Assembly (NCBI RefSeq): GCF_008329645.1
Contig: NZ_CP043474.1
Span: forward strand, 372,001-436,000
From: Mycolicibacterium grossiae
GTDB lineage: Bacteria > Actinomycetota > Actinomycetes > Mycobacteriales > Mycobacteriaceae
Direction: 5' to 3'
DNA length: 64,000 bases
The notes below the pieces were generated by a model. The model had not been told where the DNA came from, made no database searches, and was given only the letters and a program-made list of their open reading frames with translations. Each line of letters begins with the position of its first letter. The first letter of the stretch is position 1. The position numbers and the translations under genes are program-made. Below, piece by piece: positions 31,706 through 42,718 of the stretch.

Positions 31706-31816
31706 TGCCAGCGCAGAACCTTTGCGCACGGTAAGGTGTCGTCAGGACGATAAATACACTCAGATCGGAGCCGCCTGAACTTCGGGCCGCTCCGTTATTG
31801 CGCGAGGGGGTCCCCC

Positions 31817-32011
31817 ATGGGCCGCGGCCGAGCAAAGGCAAAGCAGACCAAGGTCGCTCGCGAGCTGAAGTACAGCTCGCCGCAGACCGATTTCGGGCAG
31901 CTCCAACGCGAGCTGTCGAACGCCCCCGTAGACACGAACGGTCGTGCCTTCGACGACGTCGACGGTGATCTGACGGATCGCTGGGCCGACGAGGACGACT
32001 GGCGCCGCTAG
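31817..32011 (+). CDS. DUF3073 protein
   Basis: A 64-residue actinobacterial protein with a basic N-terminus (MGRGRAKAKQTKVARELKYS) and an acidic end (DDVDGDLTDRWADEDDW). The ELKYSSPQTDFGQLQREL core is the DUF3073 signature. It corresponds to Rv0810c next to purM. No function is known; the basic N-terminus would suit nucleic-acid or ribosome contact, which is only a guess. GAGGGGG lies at SD distance from the ATG. Confidence 0.88.
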   Translation: MGRGRAKAKQTKVARELKYSSPQTDFGQLQRELSNAPVDTNGRAFDDVDGDLTDRWADEDDWRR

Positions 32012-32053
32012 CCGCCCGTCCGGAACCTCCGCCCGCAGCCCGACCGCGCCGCG

Positions 32054-33136
32054 TCAGAACCGCGGGTGCTGTCCGACCAGCTGGGCGCGCGCTTCTCCCT
32101 TGGCACCCTTCTTGACCGTGCCGAGCGTCCAGCAGTCGATGTGCCTCGCCGTCAGGATCGCCAATGCGCGGTCGGTGTCCTCTGGCGCGACGACGGCCAC
32201 CATGCCGACGCCCATGTTGAAGGTCTTGTCCATCTCCTCGCGGTCGACACGGCCGCGCTGGGCGATCATGCCGAACACCGGGGCCGGCGTCCACGTGCCG
32301 CGGTCGATCTCGGCCATCAGCCCGTTGGGCACGACGCGTTCCAGATTGCCCGCGAGTCCGCCGCCCGTGACGTGGCAGAACGTGCGGACCTGCGTCTCCG
32401 CGGCGAGCGCCAGGCAGTCCTTGGCGTAGATGCGGGTGGGCTCGAGCAGCTCCTCGCCCAGCGTGCGACCGAATTCCTCCACGTGTCCGGCGAGGTCCAT
32501 CCGGTCGATCTCGAGCAGCACCCGGCGCGCCAGCGAGTAGCCGTTGGAGTGCAGGCCGCTGGAGGCCATGGCGATGATCACGTCGCCCGGTTTGACCCGG
32601 TCCGGGCCCAGCACGTCGTCGGCCTCCACCACGCCGACACCGGTCGCGGACAGGTCGTAGTGGTCCGGCGACATCAGACCCGGGTGTTCGGCGGTCTCGC
32701 CGCCCAGCAGCGCGCAGCCGGCGATCACGCAGCCGTTGGCGATGCCGGAGACGATCTCGGCGACCCGCTCGGGCACCGTGCGTCCCACCGCGATGTAGTC
32801 CTGCAGGAACAGCGGTTCGGCGCCGCATACGACGAGGTCGTCGACCACCATCGCCACCAGGTCGAGGCCGACGGTGTCGTGCTTGTCGATGGCCTGGGCC
32901 ACGGCGAGCTTCGTGCCGACGCCGTCGGTCGAGGACGCCAGCAGCGGCTCGCGGTAGTCGTTGCGCAGCGCGAAGAGGCCCGCGAAGCCGCCGAGGCCGC
33001 CCCGCACCTCGGGGCGCGTGGCCCGCTTGGCCAGCGGCTTGAAGAGTTCGACGGCGCGATCGCCCGCCTCGATGTCCACCCCGGCCGCTGCGTAGGAGGC
33101 CCCGTCACTGTCGGCGGACCGACCCTTGCTCGTCAT
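32054..33136 (-). CDS. purM: Phosphoribosylformylglycinamidine cyclo-ligase PurM
   Basis: A 360-residue enzyme for step 5 of purine synthesis, closing the imidazole ring of AIR with ATP. Motifs: YAAAGVDIEAGDRAVE near the start, DGVGTKLAVAQ, CGAEPLFLQDYIAVG, GGETAEHPGLM, ASSGLHSNGYSLAR and FNMGVGMVAVV. The ATG at 33136 gives the family N-terminus. Convergent with DUF3073. In M. tuberculosis it is paired with purF; here a cupin gene and an SDR gene on the other strand lie between purM and purF. Confidence 0.96.
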   Translation of the reverse strand: MTSKGRSADSDGASYAAAGVDIEAGDRAVELFKPLAKRATRPEVRGGLGGFAGLFALRNDYREPLLASSTDGVGTKLAVAQAIDKHDTVGLDLVAMVVDDLVVCGAEPLFLQDYIAVGRTVPERVAEIVSGIANGCVIAGCALLGGETAEHPGLMSPDHYDLSATGVGVVEADDVLGPDRVKPGDVIIAMASSGLHSNGYSLARRVLLEIDRMDLAGHVEEFGRTLGEELLEPTRIYAKDCLALAAETQVRTFCHVTGGGLAGNLERVVPNGLMAEIDRGTWTPAPVFGMIAQRGRVDREEMDKTFNMGVGMVAVVAPEDTDRALAILTARHIDCWTLGTVKKGAKGEARAQLVGQHPRF

Positions 33137-33199
33137 CGCGCCCAAGGTTACCGGTCGTGCCTGCGCGGGCGAAGCCGTGCCGTGTGACACGCTGCCACG

Positions 33200-33634
33200 A
33201 TGACGCGACGTCCGCACCCGACGACGGCACTGCTGGCCGCGGCCCTGCTGCCCCTGGCGCTCGCGACGCCGGCCGCCGCGACGCCCGCCAGCGGGGTGAC
33301 GGCGAGGACGCTGGCGCAGGCCACGGTCGACGGCGTCGACTACGTGACCCGGGAGTTGACCATCGCGCCGGGCGGCAGCACGGGCTGGCACTGGCACGCG
33401 GGCCAGGTGTACGGCGTCGTGCGCGCCGGGACGCTCACGCACTACGGACCGGACTGCCAGACCGACGGCGTGTATCCCGTCGGGGCGCCGATCACCGAGG
33501 AGACCGGCCCCGCCTACACCCACATCGGCCGCAATCTCGGCCCGGATCCGTTGGTGATGTGGGTGGGCTACATCGTACCGGCCGGGCAACCCCTGGCGAC
33601 CGATGCGCCGAACCCCGGCTGCCCGTTTGAGTGA
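33200..33634 (+). CDS. Secreted cupin-domain protein
   Basis: A 144-residue exported protein. Signal peptide (ALLAAALLPLALATPAAA, cleavage near residue 28) then a single cupin barrel: APGGSTGWHWHAGQVYGVVRAG has the metal-binding His pair, and AYTHIGRNLG the later conserved part. Two Cys (DCQTD and GCPFE) may form a disulfide. The activity cannot be told from the fold. It is on the plus strand, followed after 42 bp by an SDR. Confidence 0.82.
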   Translation: MTRRPHPTTALLAAALLPLALATPAAATPASGVTARTLAQATVDGVDYVTRELTIAPGGSTGWHWHAGQVYGVVRAGTLTHYGPDCQTDGVYPVGAPITEETGPAYTHIGRNLGPDPLVMWVGYIVPAGQPLATDAPNPGCPFE

Positions 33635-33676
33635 CCCCCGCAGCGGTCATATCCCTACCCGACGAACGGAGATCGG

Positions 33677-34657
33677 GTGTCGGAAACTCAGACTCGCCGC
33701 TGCCTGGTGACGGGCGCGACGGGCTACATCGGTGGCAACCTCGTGCCCGCACTGCTCGGCCGCGGCCACACCGTCCGTGCGTTGGCCCGCACCCCGAGCA
33801 AACTGGACGACGCCGAGTGGCGGGACCGCATCGAGGTGGCCAAGGGCGATCTCGGCGACGCGGATTCGCTGGCCGCGGCGTTCGAAGGCGTCGACGTCGT
33901 CTACTACCTGGTGCACTCGATGGGCACGTCGACGGACTTCGAGCGCGAGGAGGCCCGCTCGGCGGACAACGTCGTGACGGCCGCCAAGAAGGCCGGCGTG
34001 GCCCGCATCGTCTACCTGTCCGGGCTGCACCCGCCGAACGTCGCCGAACTGTCGCGGCACCTGCGGTCGCGCACCAAGGTGGGCGAGACGCTGATCGCGT
34101 CCGGCATCGAGTCGATCGTGCTGCAGGCCGGCATCGTGGTCGGCGCCGGCTCGGCGTCGTACGAGATGATCCGCCACCTCACCGACCGGCTGCCGGTGAT
34201 GACGGCGCCCAAGTGGGTGCACAACAAGATCCAGCCGATCGCGATCGACGACGTCCTGCACTACCTGGTCGAGTCCGCGACGGCCACCGTGCCGGAGTCG
34301 CGCACGTGGGATGTCGGCTGCCCCGACGTGCTGGAGTACGGCGACGCGATGCAGGTCTACGCCGACGCCGCCGGCCTGCGCCGCCGCCTCATCCTCGGCG
34401 TGCCGTTCCTGACGCCGGCGATCGCGAGCATGTGGGTCGGCCTGGTCACGCCGATCCCGGCCGGCCTCGCGCGGCCGCTGGTCGAGTCCCTGGAGTGCGA
34501 CGCGATCATGCACGAACACGACATCGACGGCGTCATCCCGCCGCCGTCGGGTGGCCTCATCGGCTACGAGCAGTCCGTGCGCAATGCGCTGGCCCACAAC
34601 GGTCCGGCGAGCACCGGCCGACGCTCGCTGATCCGGTTCGGCGCGGCGACGCCGTAG
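33677..34657 (+). CDS. NAD(P)-binding SDR (NmrA/epimerase-like) protein
   Basis: A 326-residue Rossmann-fold protein. The cofactor motif LVTGATGYIGGNLVPALLGRG (residues 10-30) is of the extended/atypical SDR kind. YYLVHSMGT and the loss of a clear YxxxK motif place it with NmrA/DUF2867-like oxidoreductases rather than classical reductases. The C-terminal part is hydrophobic (FLTPAIASMWVGLVTPIPAG) and may associate with membrane. GTG start. Convergent with purF, 12 bp apart. Substrate unknown. Confidence 0.84.
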   Translation: MSETQTRRCLVTGATGYIGGNLVPALLGRGHTVRALARTPSKLDDAEWRDRIEVAKGDLGDADSLAAAFEGVDVVYYLVHSMGTSTDFEREEARSADNVVTAAKKAGVARIVYLSGLHPPNVAELSRHLRSRTKVGETLIASGIESIVLQAGIVVGAGSASYEMIRHLTDRLPVMTAPKWVHNKIQPIAIDDVLHYLVESATATVPESRTWDVGCPDVLEYGDAMQVYADAAGLRRRLILGVPFLTPAIASMWVGLVTPIPAGLARPLVESLECDAIMHEHDIDGVIPPPSGGLIGYEQSVRNALAHNGPASTGRRSLIRFGAATP

Positions 34658-34669
34658 CAGCCGGGGTCG

Positions 34670-36211
34670 TCAGGGGCGGCGCAGCGCGGAGGCGTTGTCG
34701 TTCTGCGTCTGCAGCGGGATGCCGCTGCGCGCAGCAGTCGCCAGCATGTGCTCGATGACGTTCTTGCCGAGCGCGGTCTCGCCGGGCAGTTCGATCGGGT
34801 AGTTCCCGTCGAAGCACGCCATGCACAGCCGCGTCGCGGGCTGCTCGGTCGCGGCCACCATGCCCTGCAGGCTGATGTAGCCGAGCGTGTCGGCGCCGAT
34901 CGCGCGTCGGACGCCCTCGAGCATGTCCTCCTCGCCGTCCTCGGTGCTCGCCGCGTTCGCGATGAGCTCGGCAGGGGTGGCGAAGTCGATGCCGTAGAAG
35001 CACGGCCACTTCACCGGCGGCGACGCGATCCGGACGTGCACCTCCAGCGCCCCGGCCTCGCGCAGCATGCGGATCAGGGCGCGCTGGGTGTTGCCGCGGA
35101 CGATCGAGTCGTCGACGACGATTAGCCGCTTGCCGCGGATGACCTCGCGCAGCGGGTTCAGCTTGAGCCGGATGCCGAGCTGACGGATGGTCTGCGACGG
35201 CTGGATGAAGGTGCGGCCGACGTAGGCGTTCTTCATCAGGCCCTGGCCGTAGGGGATGCCCGAGCCCTGCGCGTACCCGACGGCGGCCGGCGTGCCGGAC
35301 TCCGGGACGCCGATCACCAGGTCGGCGTCGACGGGCTTCTCCGAGGCGAGCCGGCGGCCGATCTCGACGCGGGTGGCGTGCACCGACCGTCCGCCGATGA
35401 CGCTGTCGGGCCGGGCCAGGTACACGTACTCGAAGACGCATCCCTTGGGCGTGGGGTTGGCGAAGCGGGTGGAGCGCACGCCGTCGGCGTCGATGGCGAG
35501 CAGTTCGCCCGGCTCGATGTCGCGGACGAAGGATGCGCCGACGATGTCCAGGGCGGCGGTCTCCGAGGCGACCACCCAGCCCCGGTCGAGCCGGCCCAGG
35601 GACAGCGGCCGCACGCCGTGCGGGTCCCGCGCCGCGTAGAGGGTGTTCTCGTCCATGAACGTCAGGCAGAACGCGCCGCGCACCGTCGGCAGCAGTTCGA
35701 GGGCGGCCTGCTCCAGCGAGGAGTCGGCGGCACCGTGGGCCAGCAGCGCGCCGAGGATGTCCGAGTCGGTGGTGGACTTGGCGGCGCCGCGGGTGTTGGT
35801 GAGCCCGGCGTCGCGGGCACGCCCGGCGAGTTCGGTGGTGTTCACCAGGTTGCCGTTGTGGCCAAGTGCGACGCCGGTGCCGGCGGCGGTGTTGCGGAAC
35901 ACCGGCTGGGCGTTCTCCCAGGTGGTCGATCCGGTGGTCGAGTACCGGCAGTGCCCGATGGCGACGTGGCCCTCCATGGCGGCCAGCGTCTGCTCGTCGA
36001 ACACCTGGCTCACCAGGCCGAGATCCTTGAAGACCAGCACCTGCGAACCGTCCGCGACGGCGATGCCGGCGGCCTCCTGGCCCCTGTGCTGCAACGCATA
36101 CAACCCGTAGTACGTGAGCTTCGCCACGTCTTCGCCGGGAGCCCAGACGCCGAAGACGCCACACTCCTCGCGGGGTTCGTTCTCGTCTGGCACGGGCTGC
36201 TCGGCGGTCAC
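34670..36211 (-). CDS. purF: Amidophosphoribosyltransferase PurF
   Basis: A 513-residue enzyme for the first committed purine step (PRPP + Gln to phosphoribosylamine). The class II glutaminase domain starts at Cys17 (EECGVFG) after a short propeptide that is normally cleaved. YYGLYALQHRGQEAAGIAV is typical. The PRTase domain carries the PRPP loop LIVVDDSIVRGNTQ. Bacillus-type PurF has an Fe-S cluster; the Cys in HVRIASPPVKWPCFYGID and MACFDGNYP match its ligand positions. Last gene of the purL-hydrolase-CPBP-SCP-purF run. Confidence 0.96.
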   Translation of the reverse strand: MTAEQPVPDENEPREECGVFGVWAPGEDVAKLTYYGLYALQHRGQEAAGIAVADGSQVLVFKDLGLVSQVFDEQTLAAMEGHVAIGHCRYSTTGSTTWENAQPVFRNTAAGTGVALGHNGNLVNTTELAGRARDAGLTNTRGAAKSTTDSDILGALLAHGAADSSLEQAALELLPTVRGAFCLTFMDENTLYAARDPHGVRPLSLGRLDRGWVVASETAALDIVGASFVRDIEPGELLAIDADGVRSTRFANPTPKGCVFEYVYLARPDSVIGGRSVHATRVEIGRRLASEKPVDADLVIGVPESGTPAAVGYAQGSGIPYGQGLMKNAYVGRTFIQPSQTIRQLGIRLKLNPLREVIRGKRLIVVDDSIVRGNTQRALIRMLREAGALEVHVRIASPPVKWPCFYGIDFATPAELIANAASTEDGEEDMLEGVRRAIGADTLGYISLQGMVAATEQPATRLCMACFDGNYPIELPGETALGKNVIEHMLATAARSGIPLQTQNDNASALRRP

Positions 36212-36358
36212 GATGTGGCTGCTCCCTGGGGGCTGGGGGTGACGGGGCCCAGTCTACGGTCACCGGGCGGCGAACGCGGAATTCAGGCTGATGTCGGCGC
36301 TGGCGTCAACGGCTGCGCGGCGCTGGTCATTCCCCGTCGGGAGCGAAGGCGGTGAACG

Positions 36359-36754
36359 TCACCGCGCGGCGAGCGGCACTAGCGGCAGCCAGTCGGCCAC
36401 CTCGCCGGCCCGCGACCCGGAGGCCAGCACGGCGCCCGCCGCGACCGCCTCGGCCATGGTCCACAGGCCGGTCGCCAGCAGCAGCCAGGTCCGCGCGTCG
36501 GTCTCGACCACGTTGGGCGGATTGCCGCGGGTGTGCCGGGGACCCGAGATGCATTGCACCGCAACGAACGGCGGCACCCGCACCTCGACGCTGGCACCGG
36601 GTGCGGCGGCCGCCAGCGTGCGTGCGGTCAGCCGCACCGCCTCCGCCAGCGCCGGGCGTGGCGGTGCCGCGGCGGTCGCGTCGTGCAGCCACGACGCGAG
36701 CGCGGCGACGGCCTCGCGGGTCTTCGTCGGGTCCGCGGTCTGACGGGCGGGCAT
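36359..36754 (-). CDS. Sterol carrier family protein
   Basis: A 131-residue small protein annotated in mycobacteria as sterol-carrier-like (position of Rv0807). Visible features: [47 protein letters not shown]. The fold resembles SCP2-type/MDMPI C domains that bind hydrophobic ligands or mycothiol-type cofactors; ligand unknown. It begins 52 bp after the CPBP stop and ends 147 bp before purF; both neighbours are on the same strand. The ATG at 36754 fits the family better than one nine codons upstream. Confidence 0.8.
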   Translation of the reverse strand: MPARQTADPTKTREAVAALASWLHDATAAAPPRPALAEAVRLTARTLAAAAPGASVEVRVPPFVAVQCISGPRHTRGNPPNVVETDARTWLLLATGLWTMAEAVAAGAVLASGSRAGEVADWLPLVPLAAR

Positions 36755-36806
36755 GACGCCATTGTCCCCCCGCCCGGTCACCCCCCTGCCGACTCCCCGC
36801 CGGCCC

Positions 36807-37451
36807 CTACGCTCGCGACCGGGCGACCGGTCTAGCCGCCCGGCCGACGAGCAGCGCGGCGAGTGCCCCGGCCTCGTTGACGGCGAGGTGCGCCAGCAGT
36901 GGGGCCGCGAGGCTGCCGGTGTGGGCGTACAGCCGGCCGAAGACCCACCCGGCGATGCCGGTCACCGCGACCGTGCCGAGCACCGGTTCGCCGGCAGCGC
37001 GCGCGTCGACGACGTGCGACAGGCCGAACGCCACGGCTTGGGCGACCGGGCCGCCCCGCGGGCCGAACGCGTCGACGCACCAGGTGCCGAGTGCGGCGCG
37101 GTAGGCGGTCTCCTCGCTCCACACCGTGCCCACCGGAATGCCGAGGAGCAGCCACTCCCGCGCGGCGGCGGGCAGCGCGCGCGCCGCCATGCCGCGCCGC
37201 ACCGGGCCGATCGCCGTCGCGGCGGCCACCGCGGCGGAGACCGACGCGGCCGCGGCCAGGCCCACGCGGACGCCGCCGAGGAGGGCGGGCGGACGCAGTC
37301 CCAGCGGGGCGCCGACGCGGTGGGCCAGCCAGCCGCCGAGCACGGCCTGCGCCGCGATGCGCACGCGCGCCGGCAGCCGCTGCGCCACCCAGTGACTCCA
37401 CGCCGTCAGCGCGAGCGCCAGCACCACAGCGCGAATTCGATTCGGCGACAT
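36807..37451 (-). CDS. CPBP-family intramembrane glutamic endopeptidase (CAAX-like)
   Basis: A 214-residue membrane protein with about six TM segments. The ABI/CPBP motifs are present: EETAYR (motif 1, here E-E-x-x-x-R), FGLSHVVD (motif 2 His) and a third HLAVNEAG. The family includes CAAX-prenyl proteases and bacteriocin self-immunity proteins; actinobacterial members lack known substrates. Its start overlaps the stop of the upstream hydrolase by 1 bp (TGATG). Corresponds in place to Rv0804. Confidence 0.85.
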   Translation of the reverse strand: MSPNRIRAVVLALALTAWSHWVAQRLPARVRIAAQAVLGGWLAHRVGAPLGLRPPALLGGVRVGLAAAASVSAAVAAATAIGPVRRGMAARALPAAAREWLLLGIPVGTVWSEETAYRAALGTWCVDAFGPRGGPVAQAVAFGLSHVVDARAAGEPVLGTVAVTGIAGWVFGRLYAHTGSLAAPLLAHLAVNEAGALAALLVGRAARPVARSRA

Positions 37452-39163
37452 CACGTCTCGGGACCGACCTGCCGCAGCGCAGTGCGTACGCGCTCGGTGT
37501 CGTCGGTGGTCCATCCGTCGGGAGGGACGACCGCGGCCCAGCCGTCGAGCACCGCGTCGCCGTAATCGTGACCGTGTCCGCCCGGGACACCGGAGGCATT
37601 GGTCATGTCGGCGCTCACCTGCCAAAACGTGACGATCGGGTACCAGCGCATCGAGGCGGTGCGATCCGAGCCGGGCGGCTCGACGAGCCAATCCGGCCGG
37701 GAGAACAGCAGTTTCGGCGACCACCAGATGATCGGGTCGGACGCGTGCTGCAGGAACAGCACCCGGGTGCCCTCCCACGGCGGCGCGGCGATGCGGGCGA
37801 TGTCCTCGGCGTCGGCGGCCTGGGTGAAGCGCACCGTGCGGCCGCCGTCGTAGCGCGGTTGGACCTCGGGGCTGCCGGGGTCGCGGCGGGCCACCAGGCC
37901 GCTCCACAGCGGGCTCTCGTGCGGCGGTCCCACCCACAGCACGGCGGAGAAGTCCATCCCGGCGATGTCGGGCAACCAGCCGAACGCACCCTGACCGGCC
38001 ATCGACCCGAGACTCTCGCCGTAGAGCACCAGCTTCGGCCTGCGGTCGGTGGGCAGGGTGCACCACCAGTCGTGGACGGCGCCGATGAGCATGCGGCCCG
38101 CGTCGATGGACGTCTCGCGGTCGGCCAGAAAGGAGATCCAGCTCGGCAGGTAGGAGTACTGCACGCCCACCAGCGCGGTGTCGCCGCCATACATGGTCTC
38201 GATGGCGCGCGCGGCGACGGGATTCACCCACCCGGTACCGGTGGTGGGGATGACGACCAGCACGCTGCGGTCGGCGGCGCCCGTGCGCTCGAGTTCGCGG
38301 ACCACCACGTCCATCCGCGCCGCGGCGGTGTCCGCGGTCTGCAGGCCGGCGTAGACGCGGATCGGTTCCTTGGCCGGCCTGCCGTTCACCCGGACGAGGT
38401 CGTCGACGTCCGGACCGGTGCCGACGAACGTCCGGCCCTGGTAGCCCAGGGTGTCCCACGGCGCGAACGAGTCCGGGCTGCCCGACCTCTCGGGTGCCGT
38501 CGGTGGCTCGACGCCGTCTGCCGTGGTCAAATTCTGGGGCTGGAACGCCACGCTCGCGCCGGCGAGGAAGCCGCGGTAGAGCACGCCGTTGACCAGCAGC
38601 ACCAGCAGCGCGACGACGATCGTCGTGCCGACGAACGTCGCGACCTCGTGGTGCAGCCGAAAGCGCCGGATGAACAGGCGTGCCAGCACCTTGCCGAGGT
38701 CGAGCACGACGCGCGCGGCGCCCACCCAGGCCCCGCCGACGAGCAGGGAGATGAGCAGCGTGCGCAGGTACGCCGGGGTGTCCGGGCCCTCGATGCCCAT
38801 CAGCGCCGACACCTGCCGTTGCCAGCGGGCGGCGGGCACCAGCGCGAGCAGCGACGCCGCGATCGCCCCGACGACGACCGCGGCCTCGAGCGCACGGAGG
38901 ATTCGCGCCGGCGGCGGCCACCAGGAGCGGTGGCGCAGCACGAGGCGATGCAGTGCCGCGCTGAGAAGCACCCCGAGCGCGTAGCCGATGGCGGCGTTCG
39001 TGCCGCCGATGATGCCGCCGAACAGCCAGTCGCGCGGCAGCAGTGACGGCGTGAGGGACAGGCAGAAGAACAGGGCGCCGACGGCGACGCCGACGACGTT
39101 CAGGCGGACCAGGCCCCACGCCCAGACCAGGAGGGGATGGCGCGTGGGGGCCGGCGCCCTCAC
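37451..39163 (-). CDS. Multi-pass membrane protein with C-terminal alpha/beta-hydrolase domain
   Basis: A 570-residue two-part protein. Residues 1-235 hold about five TM helices, starting [20 protein letters not shown] and ending near [16 protein letters not shown]. Residues 250-570 are an alpha/beta-hydrolase-type domain with GESLGSMAG (G-x-S-x-G) and a probable catalytic His in [11 protein letters not shown]. The family is known in actinobacteria as alpha/beta-hydrolase family protein (DUF-type) with no assigned substrate. The GTG start overlaps the purL stop by 4 bp (GTGA), so it is coupled to purine synthesis; this is odd for an envelope hydrolase. Confidence 0.87.
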   Translation of the reverse strand: MRAPAPTRHPLLVWAWGLVRLNVVGVAVGALFFCLSLTPSLLPRDWLFGGIIGGTNAAIGYALGVLLSAALHRLVLRHRSWWPPPARILRALEAAVVVGAIAASLLALVPAARWQRQVSALMGIEGPDTPAYLRTLLISLLVGGAWVGAARVVLDLGKVLARLFIRRFRLHHEVATFVGTTIVVALLVLLVNGVLYRGFLAGASVAFQPQNLTTADGVEPPTAPERSGSPDSFAPWDTLGYQGRTFVGTGPDVDDLVRVNGRPAKEPIRVYAGLQTADTAAARMDVVVRELERTGAADRSVLVVIPTTGTGWVNPVAARAIETMYGGDTALVGVQYSYLPSWISFLADRETSIDAGRMLIGAVHDWWCTLPTDRRPKLVLYGESLGSMAGQGAFGWLPDIAGMDFSAVLWVGPPHESPLWSGLVARRDPGSPEVQPRYDGGRTVRFTQAADAEDIARIAAPPWEGTRVLFLQHASDPIIWWSPKLLFSRPDWLVEPPGSDRTASMRWYPIVTFWQVSADMTNASGVPGGHGHDYGDAVLDGWAAVVPPDGWTTDDTERVRTALRQVGPET

Positions 39164-41451
39164 CCGAACAGTGCGGGCAACACGCCCTCCGAGGTTCGCC
39201 GCAGCTCGTCGAGCGTGACGGTGAACTGGCCCTGCACCTCGACCGCATCGCTGCCGTCGTCGACGACGCCGATGCGCACGGCCGGCAGCCCGCGGGCCTC
39301 GCACATCGCGCGGAATCGGCTCTCCTCGGTGCGCGGCACCGCCACCAGCACCCGGCCGGCGGACTCGGAGAACAGCGTCACGAACGGGTCGGCGTCCTCG
39401 GGAAGGAGGACGCGACATCCGGTTTCGCCTGCCAGCGCGGCCTCGACCACGGCCTGCATCAGGCCGCCCTCGCTGAGGTCGTGCGCCGCGGAGACCAGGC
39501 CGTCGCGCGACGCCGCGACCAGGACCTCGCCGAGCAGCTTCTCGCGTTCGAGGTCGACCCGCGGCGGCAACCCGCCGAGGTGGTCGGCGGTCACCTGCGC
39601 CCAGATGGACCCGTCGAACTCGTCGTGGGTGTCCCCGAGCAGCATCAGCGTCTCGCCGGGTTCGGTGCCGAGGCCGGTCGGGATGCGGCGCTTCACGTCG
39701 TCGATGACGCCGAGCACGCCGACCACCGGCGTCGGGTGGATCGCCGTCGTGCCGGTCTGGTTGTAGAAGCTGACGTTGCCGCCGGTGACCGGAATGCCCA
39801 GTGCCGCACAGCCGTCCGCGAGGCCGCGCACGGCCTGGGAGAACTGCCACATGACGCCCGGATCCTCCGGGGAGCCGAAGTTCAGGCAGTTGGTGACCGC
39901 GACCGGCGTCGCCCCGGTGACCGCGACGTTGCGGTACGCCTCGGCCAGCGCCAGCTGGGCACCGGTGTAGGGGTCGAGCGCCGTGTAGCGCCCCGACGCG
40001 TCGGTGGCGACGGCGATGCCGCGGCCGGTCGCCTCGTCGATGCGCAGCACGCCGCCGTCGGCGTGCTCGGCCAGCACGGTGTTGCCGCGCACGTAGCGGT
40101 CGTACTGCTCGGTGATGAAGGCACGGCTGCACAGGTGCGGGCTGCCGAGCAGGGCCAGCAGCGTCGCGCGCAGTTCGTCGCCGGTGGCGGGCCGCGGCAA
40201 CCCCGCGGTCGTGTCGGCGTTCAATGCGTCCTGGGTGTCGGGGCGCTGCACGGGCCGCTCGTAGACCGGGCCCTCGTGGGCGACGGTGCGCGGCGGCACG
40301 TCGACGACCGTCTCGCCGTGCCAGGTGATCTCGAGCCGGTCGCCCTCGGTGACCTCGCCGATGACGGTGGCGAGCACCTCCCACTTACGGCACACCGCCA
40401 GGAACGCGTCGACGTTCTCCGGGGCGACGACCGCGCACATGCGCTCCTGCGACTCGCTGGAGAGCACCTCGGCGGGCGTCATGAACTTCGCCCGTAGCGG
40501 CACCTTGTCGAGCTCGATCGCCATGCCGCCGTCACCCGCCGACGCGAGTTCGGACGTGGCGCAGGACAGCCCGGCGCCACCGAGGTCCTGAATGCCAATC
40601 ACCAGGCCCGCGGCGTACAGCTCGAGGCAGCACTCGATGAGCACCTTCTCCATGAACGGGTCGCCCACCTGCACGCTCGGCAGCTTCTTGCGGCCCGCTC
40701 CGGACTCGTCGCCGCCGAAGGTCTCCGACGCGAGCACCGACACGCCGCCGATGCCGTCGAGGCCCGTCCGCGCGCCGAACAGGATGATCTTGTTGCCCGC
40801 ACCCGAGGCGAAGGCCAGGTGCAGGTCCTCGGTGCGCAGCGCGCCGACGCAGAGCGCGTTGACCAGTGGGTTGCCGGCATAGCAGGCGTCGAACACCGTC
40901 TCGCCGCCGATGTTCGGCAGGCCCAGCGAGTTGCCGTACCCGCCGACGCCGCGGATGACGCCGTCGAGGACGCGCCGGGTGTCCGGGGCGTCGGCCGCGC
41001 CGAACCGCAGCTGGTCCATCACGGCGACGGGGCGGGCGCCCATGGCCATGATGTCGCGCACGATGCCCCCGACCCCGGTGGCCGCGCCCTGGTAGGGCTC
41101 GACGTAGGACGGGTGATTGTGCGATTCGACCTTGAAGGTGACGGCCCAGCCGTCGCCGATGTCGACGACGCCGGCGTTCTCGCCGATGCCCGCCAGCATC
41201 GACTGCCGCATGGCCTCGGTGGTGGTCTCGCCGAAGTACCGCAGGTGCACCTTGGAGGACTTGTAGGAGCAGTGCTCGCTCCACATCACCGAGTACATCG
41301 CCAGTTCGGCGTCGGTGGGGCGGCGGCCGAGGATCTCCCGGATGCGCTCGTACTCGTCGTCCTTGAGGCCGAGTTCGCGGAAGGGCTGGGGTTGATCGGG
41401 CGTCTCGGCGGCGCGCTGCACGGAGTCAACGGCGGGGACTTCACTCGTCAC
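39160..41451 (-). CDS. purL: Phosphoribosylformylglycinamidine synthase, small-type PurL
   Basis: A 763-residue enzyme (FGAR to FGAM, step 4). It lacks the N-terminal PurS-like and C-terminal glutaminase domains of large PurL, so it must work with PurS and PurQ, both encoded at 50-51 kb. Motifs: [77 protein letters not shown] and [14 protein letters not shown] start at 41451, 10 bp after the stop of the antiporter gene on the same strand. Confidence 0.97.
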   Translation of the reverse strand: MTSEVPAVDSVQRAAETPDQPQPFRELGLKDDEYERIREILGRRPTDAELAMYSVMWSEHCSYKSSKVHLRYFGETTTEAMRQSMLAGIGENAGVVDIGDGWAVTFKVESHNHPSYVEPYQGAATGVGGIVRDIMAMGARPVAVMDQLRFGAADAPDTRRVLDGVIRGVGGYGNSLGLPNIGGETVFDACYAGNPLVNALCVGALRTEDLHLAFASGAGNKIILFGARTGLDGIGGVSVLASETFGGDESGAGRKKLPSVQVGDPFMEKVLIECCLELYAAGLVIGIQDLGGAGLSCATSELASAGDGGMAIELDKVPLRAKFMTPAEVLSSESQERMCAVVAPENVDAFLAVCRKWEVLATVIGEVTEGDRLEITWHGETVVDVPPRTVAHEGPVYERPVQRPDTQDALNADTTAGLPRPATGDELRATLLALLGSPHLCSRAFITEQYDRYVRGNTVLAEHADGGVLRIDEATGRGIAVATDASGRYTALDPYTGAQLALAEAYRNVAVTGATPVAVTNCLNFGSPEDPGVMWQFSQAVRGLADGCAALGIPVTGGNVSFYNQTGTTAIHPTPVVGVLGVIDDVKRRIPTGLGTEPGETLMLLGDTHDEFDGSIWAQVTADHLGGLPPRVDLEREKLLGEVLVAASRDGLVSAAHDLSEGGLMQAVVEAALAGETGCRVLLPEDADPFVTLFSESAGRVLVAVPRTEESRFRAMCEARGLPAVRIGVVDDGSDAVEVQGQFTVTLDELRRTSEGVLPALFG

Positions 41452-41461
41452 GGAGGAGAGT

Positions 41462-42718
41462 TTATTGCCTCTTCAGCCCTGGTTCCGACCTGGCGGCGGC
41501 CCGAGCGCTACGCCGTGCGAGGAACGGACCCTCCCCGGAACGCCCCACGAGGAACGGCCCGAGCAGTCCGTGCAGCAGCACGCTGCCCAGCACCACCACG
41601 ATCGCGGCCTCCATCAGGCGTTCGCCGGGTTCGTCGGGGAGCACGGTGTAGGCGAGCAGGGCCAGGGCGATGCTCGCGGTGCCGCGCGGGCCGAGGGTCG
41701 CGAGGAGGACGCGCTCCGACCGATCCAGTGACGTGCCCAGCATCGCGACGCCCACCCCGGCGGCGCGCGCCAGGATCAGCACCAGCAGGCTGAACAGCAC
41801 CAGCCCGATCGCAACGCCGTCCTGCAGGACGTACCAGGCGACGGCGCCGAAGGCGAACCACACGATGCCGGCGAGCAGGAACGCGACGTCGTCGACGAGT
41901 TCCTGTTCGCGTTCGGCGTCGACGTAGGAGCGCACCGCGTTGTAGGCGATGCCGCAGACGAACGCCGCGACGAAGCCGTTGCCGCCCACCCCGACGTTGA
42001 GCGTGTAGGTCAGCACCGGCGCTGCGACCATCAGCAGTCGCCGGGACTGATCGGTCATGGCGCCCCGCCGGTCGGCGGCGTTGGCGCACCACGCGAGCCC
42101 CGATCCCAGCGCCCACCCGAGCACGACGGCGACGACGAGGTGCGGGATCCCCTCCTCCAGGGCGTGCAGCACGCCCTCGGCCTTGGTCTGCTCTCCGCCG
42201 GTGATCGCCAGGGCGAACAGGAACACCGGGGCGATGACGCCGTCGGAGTAGCCCTCCTCGACGTTGAACAGCCCGCGCACGCGGTCGGGGATGCGCTCGT
42301 CGTGCAGGAACGACGTCACCGGCGCGAAGTCGATGGGGACGACCACGCAGGCGATCACCAGCAGTGCCGACCACGGCAGTCCGCCGATGAGCCCGAGTCC
42401 GAGGAGGACGGCCACCGCCAGGCCGATGGGCATGGCGACGAACAGCAGGCGCAGCACCAGGGCGGCCTGCCCGCCGAAGAAGCCGCCGCGGACGTTGGCG
42501 GCGTGCTCAAACAGCACGATCGCCAGCACCGTCTCGATGACCGGTTCGACGACGTGGGCCTCGATGCCCGAGGCGAGTGCGTCGTGCGTCGCGACGCCGA
42601 CCACGGCGCCGGTCAGCACCAACGCCATCACCGGCGTGATGCGCCACCGTTCGAGGCGCCGGGCCAGCAGCGACCAGACGACGAGTACCGCGGCGAGACC
42701 GACGACCGACCACAACAC
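41462..42718 (-). CDS. Cation:proton antiporter (CPA1/NhaP-like)
   Basis: A 418-residue membrane protein with about twelve TM helices. Points seen: [18 protein letters not shown] near TM3, [39 protein letters not shown] (conserved CPA Asp residues; shown as landmarks), and [19 protein letters not shown], the CPA1 signature. It probably exchanges Na+ or K+ for H+. Start uncertain: GTG at 42718 gives [15 protein letters not shown] at the first helix. It precedes purL by 10 bp on the same strand and may share its transcript. Confidence 0.85.
   Translation of the reverse strand: MLWSVVGLAAVLVVWSLLARRLERWRITPVMALVLTGAVVGVATHDALASGIEAHVVEPVIETVLAIVLFEHAANVRGGFFGGQAALVLRLLFVAMPIGLAVAVLLGLGLIGGLPWSALLVIACVVVPIDFAPVTSFLHDERIPDRVRGLFNVEEGYSDGVIAPVFLFALAITGGEQTKAEGVLHALEEGIPHLVVAVVLGWALGSGLAWCANAADRRGAMTDQSRRLLMVAAPVLTYTLNVGVGGNGFVAAFVCGIAYNAVRSYVDAEREQELVDDVAFLLAGIVWFAFGAVAWYVLQDGVAIGLVLFSLLVLILARAAGVGVAMLGTSLDRSERVLLATLGPRGTASIALALLAYTVLPDEPGERLMEAAIVVVLGSVLLHGLLGPFLVGRSGEGPFLARRSARAAARSEPGLKRQ

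Noticed and set aside
37451..40384. A 977-codon open frame running through the hydrolase gene and well into purL
   Set aside because: The upper half is Arg/Gly/Ala-rich antisense-frame-like sequence over purL; real protein features begin only at the GTG at 39163.
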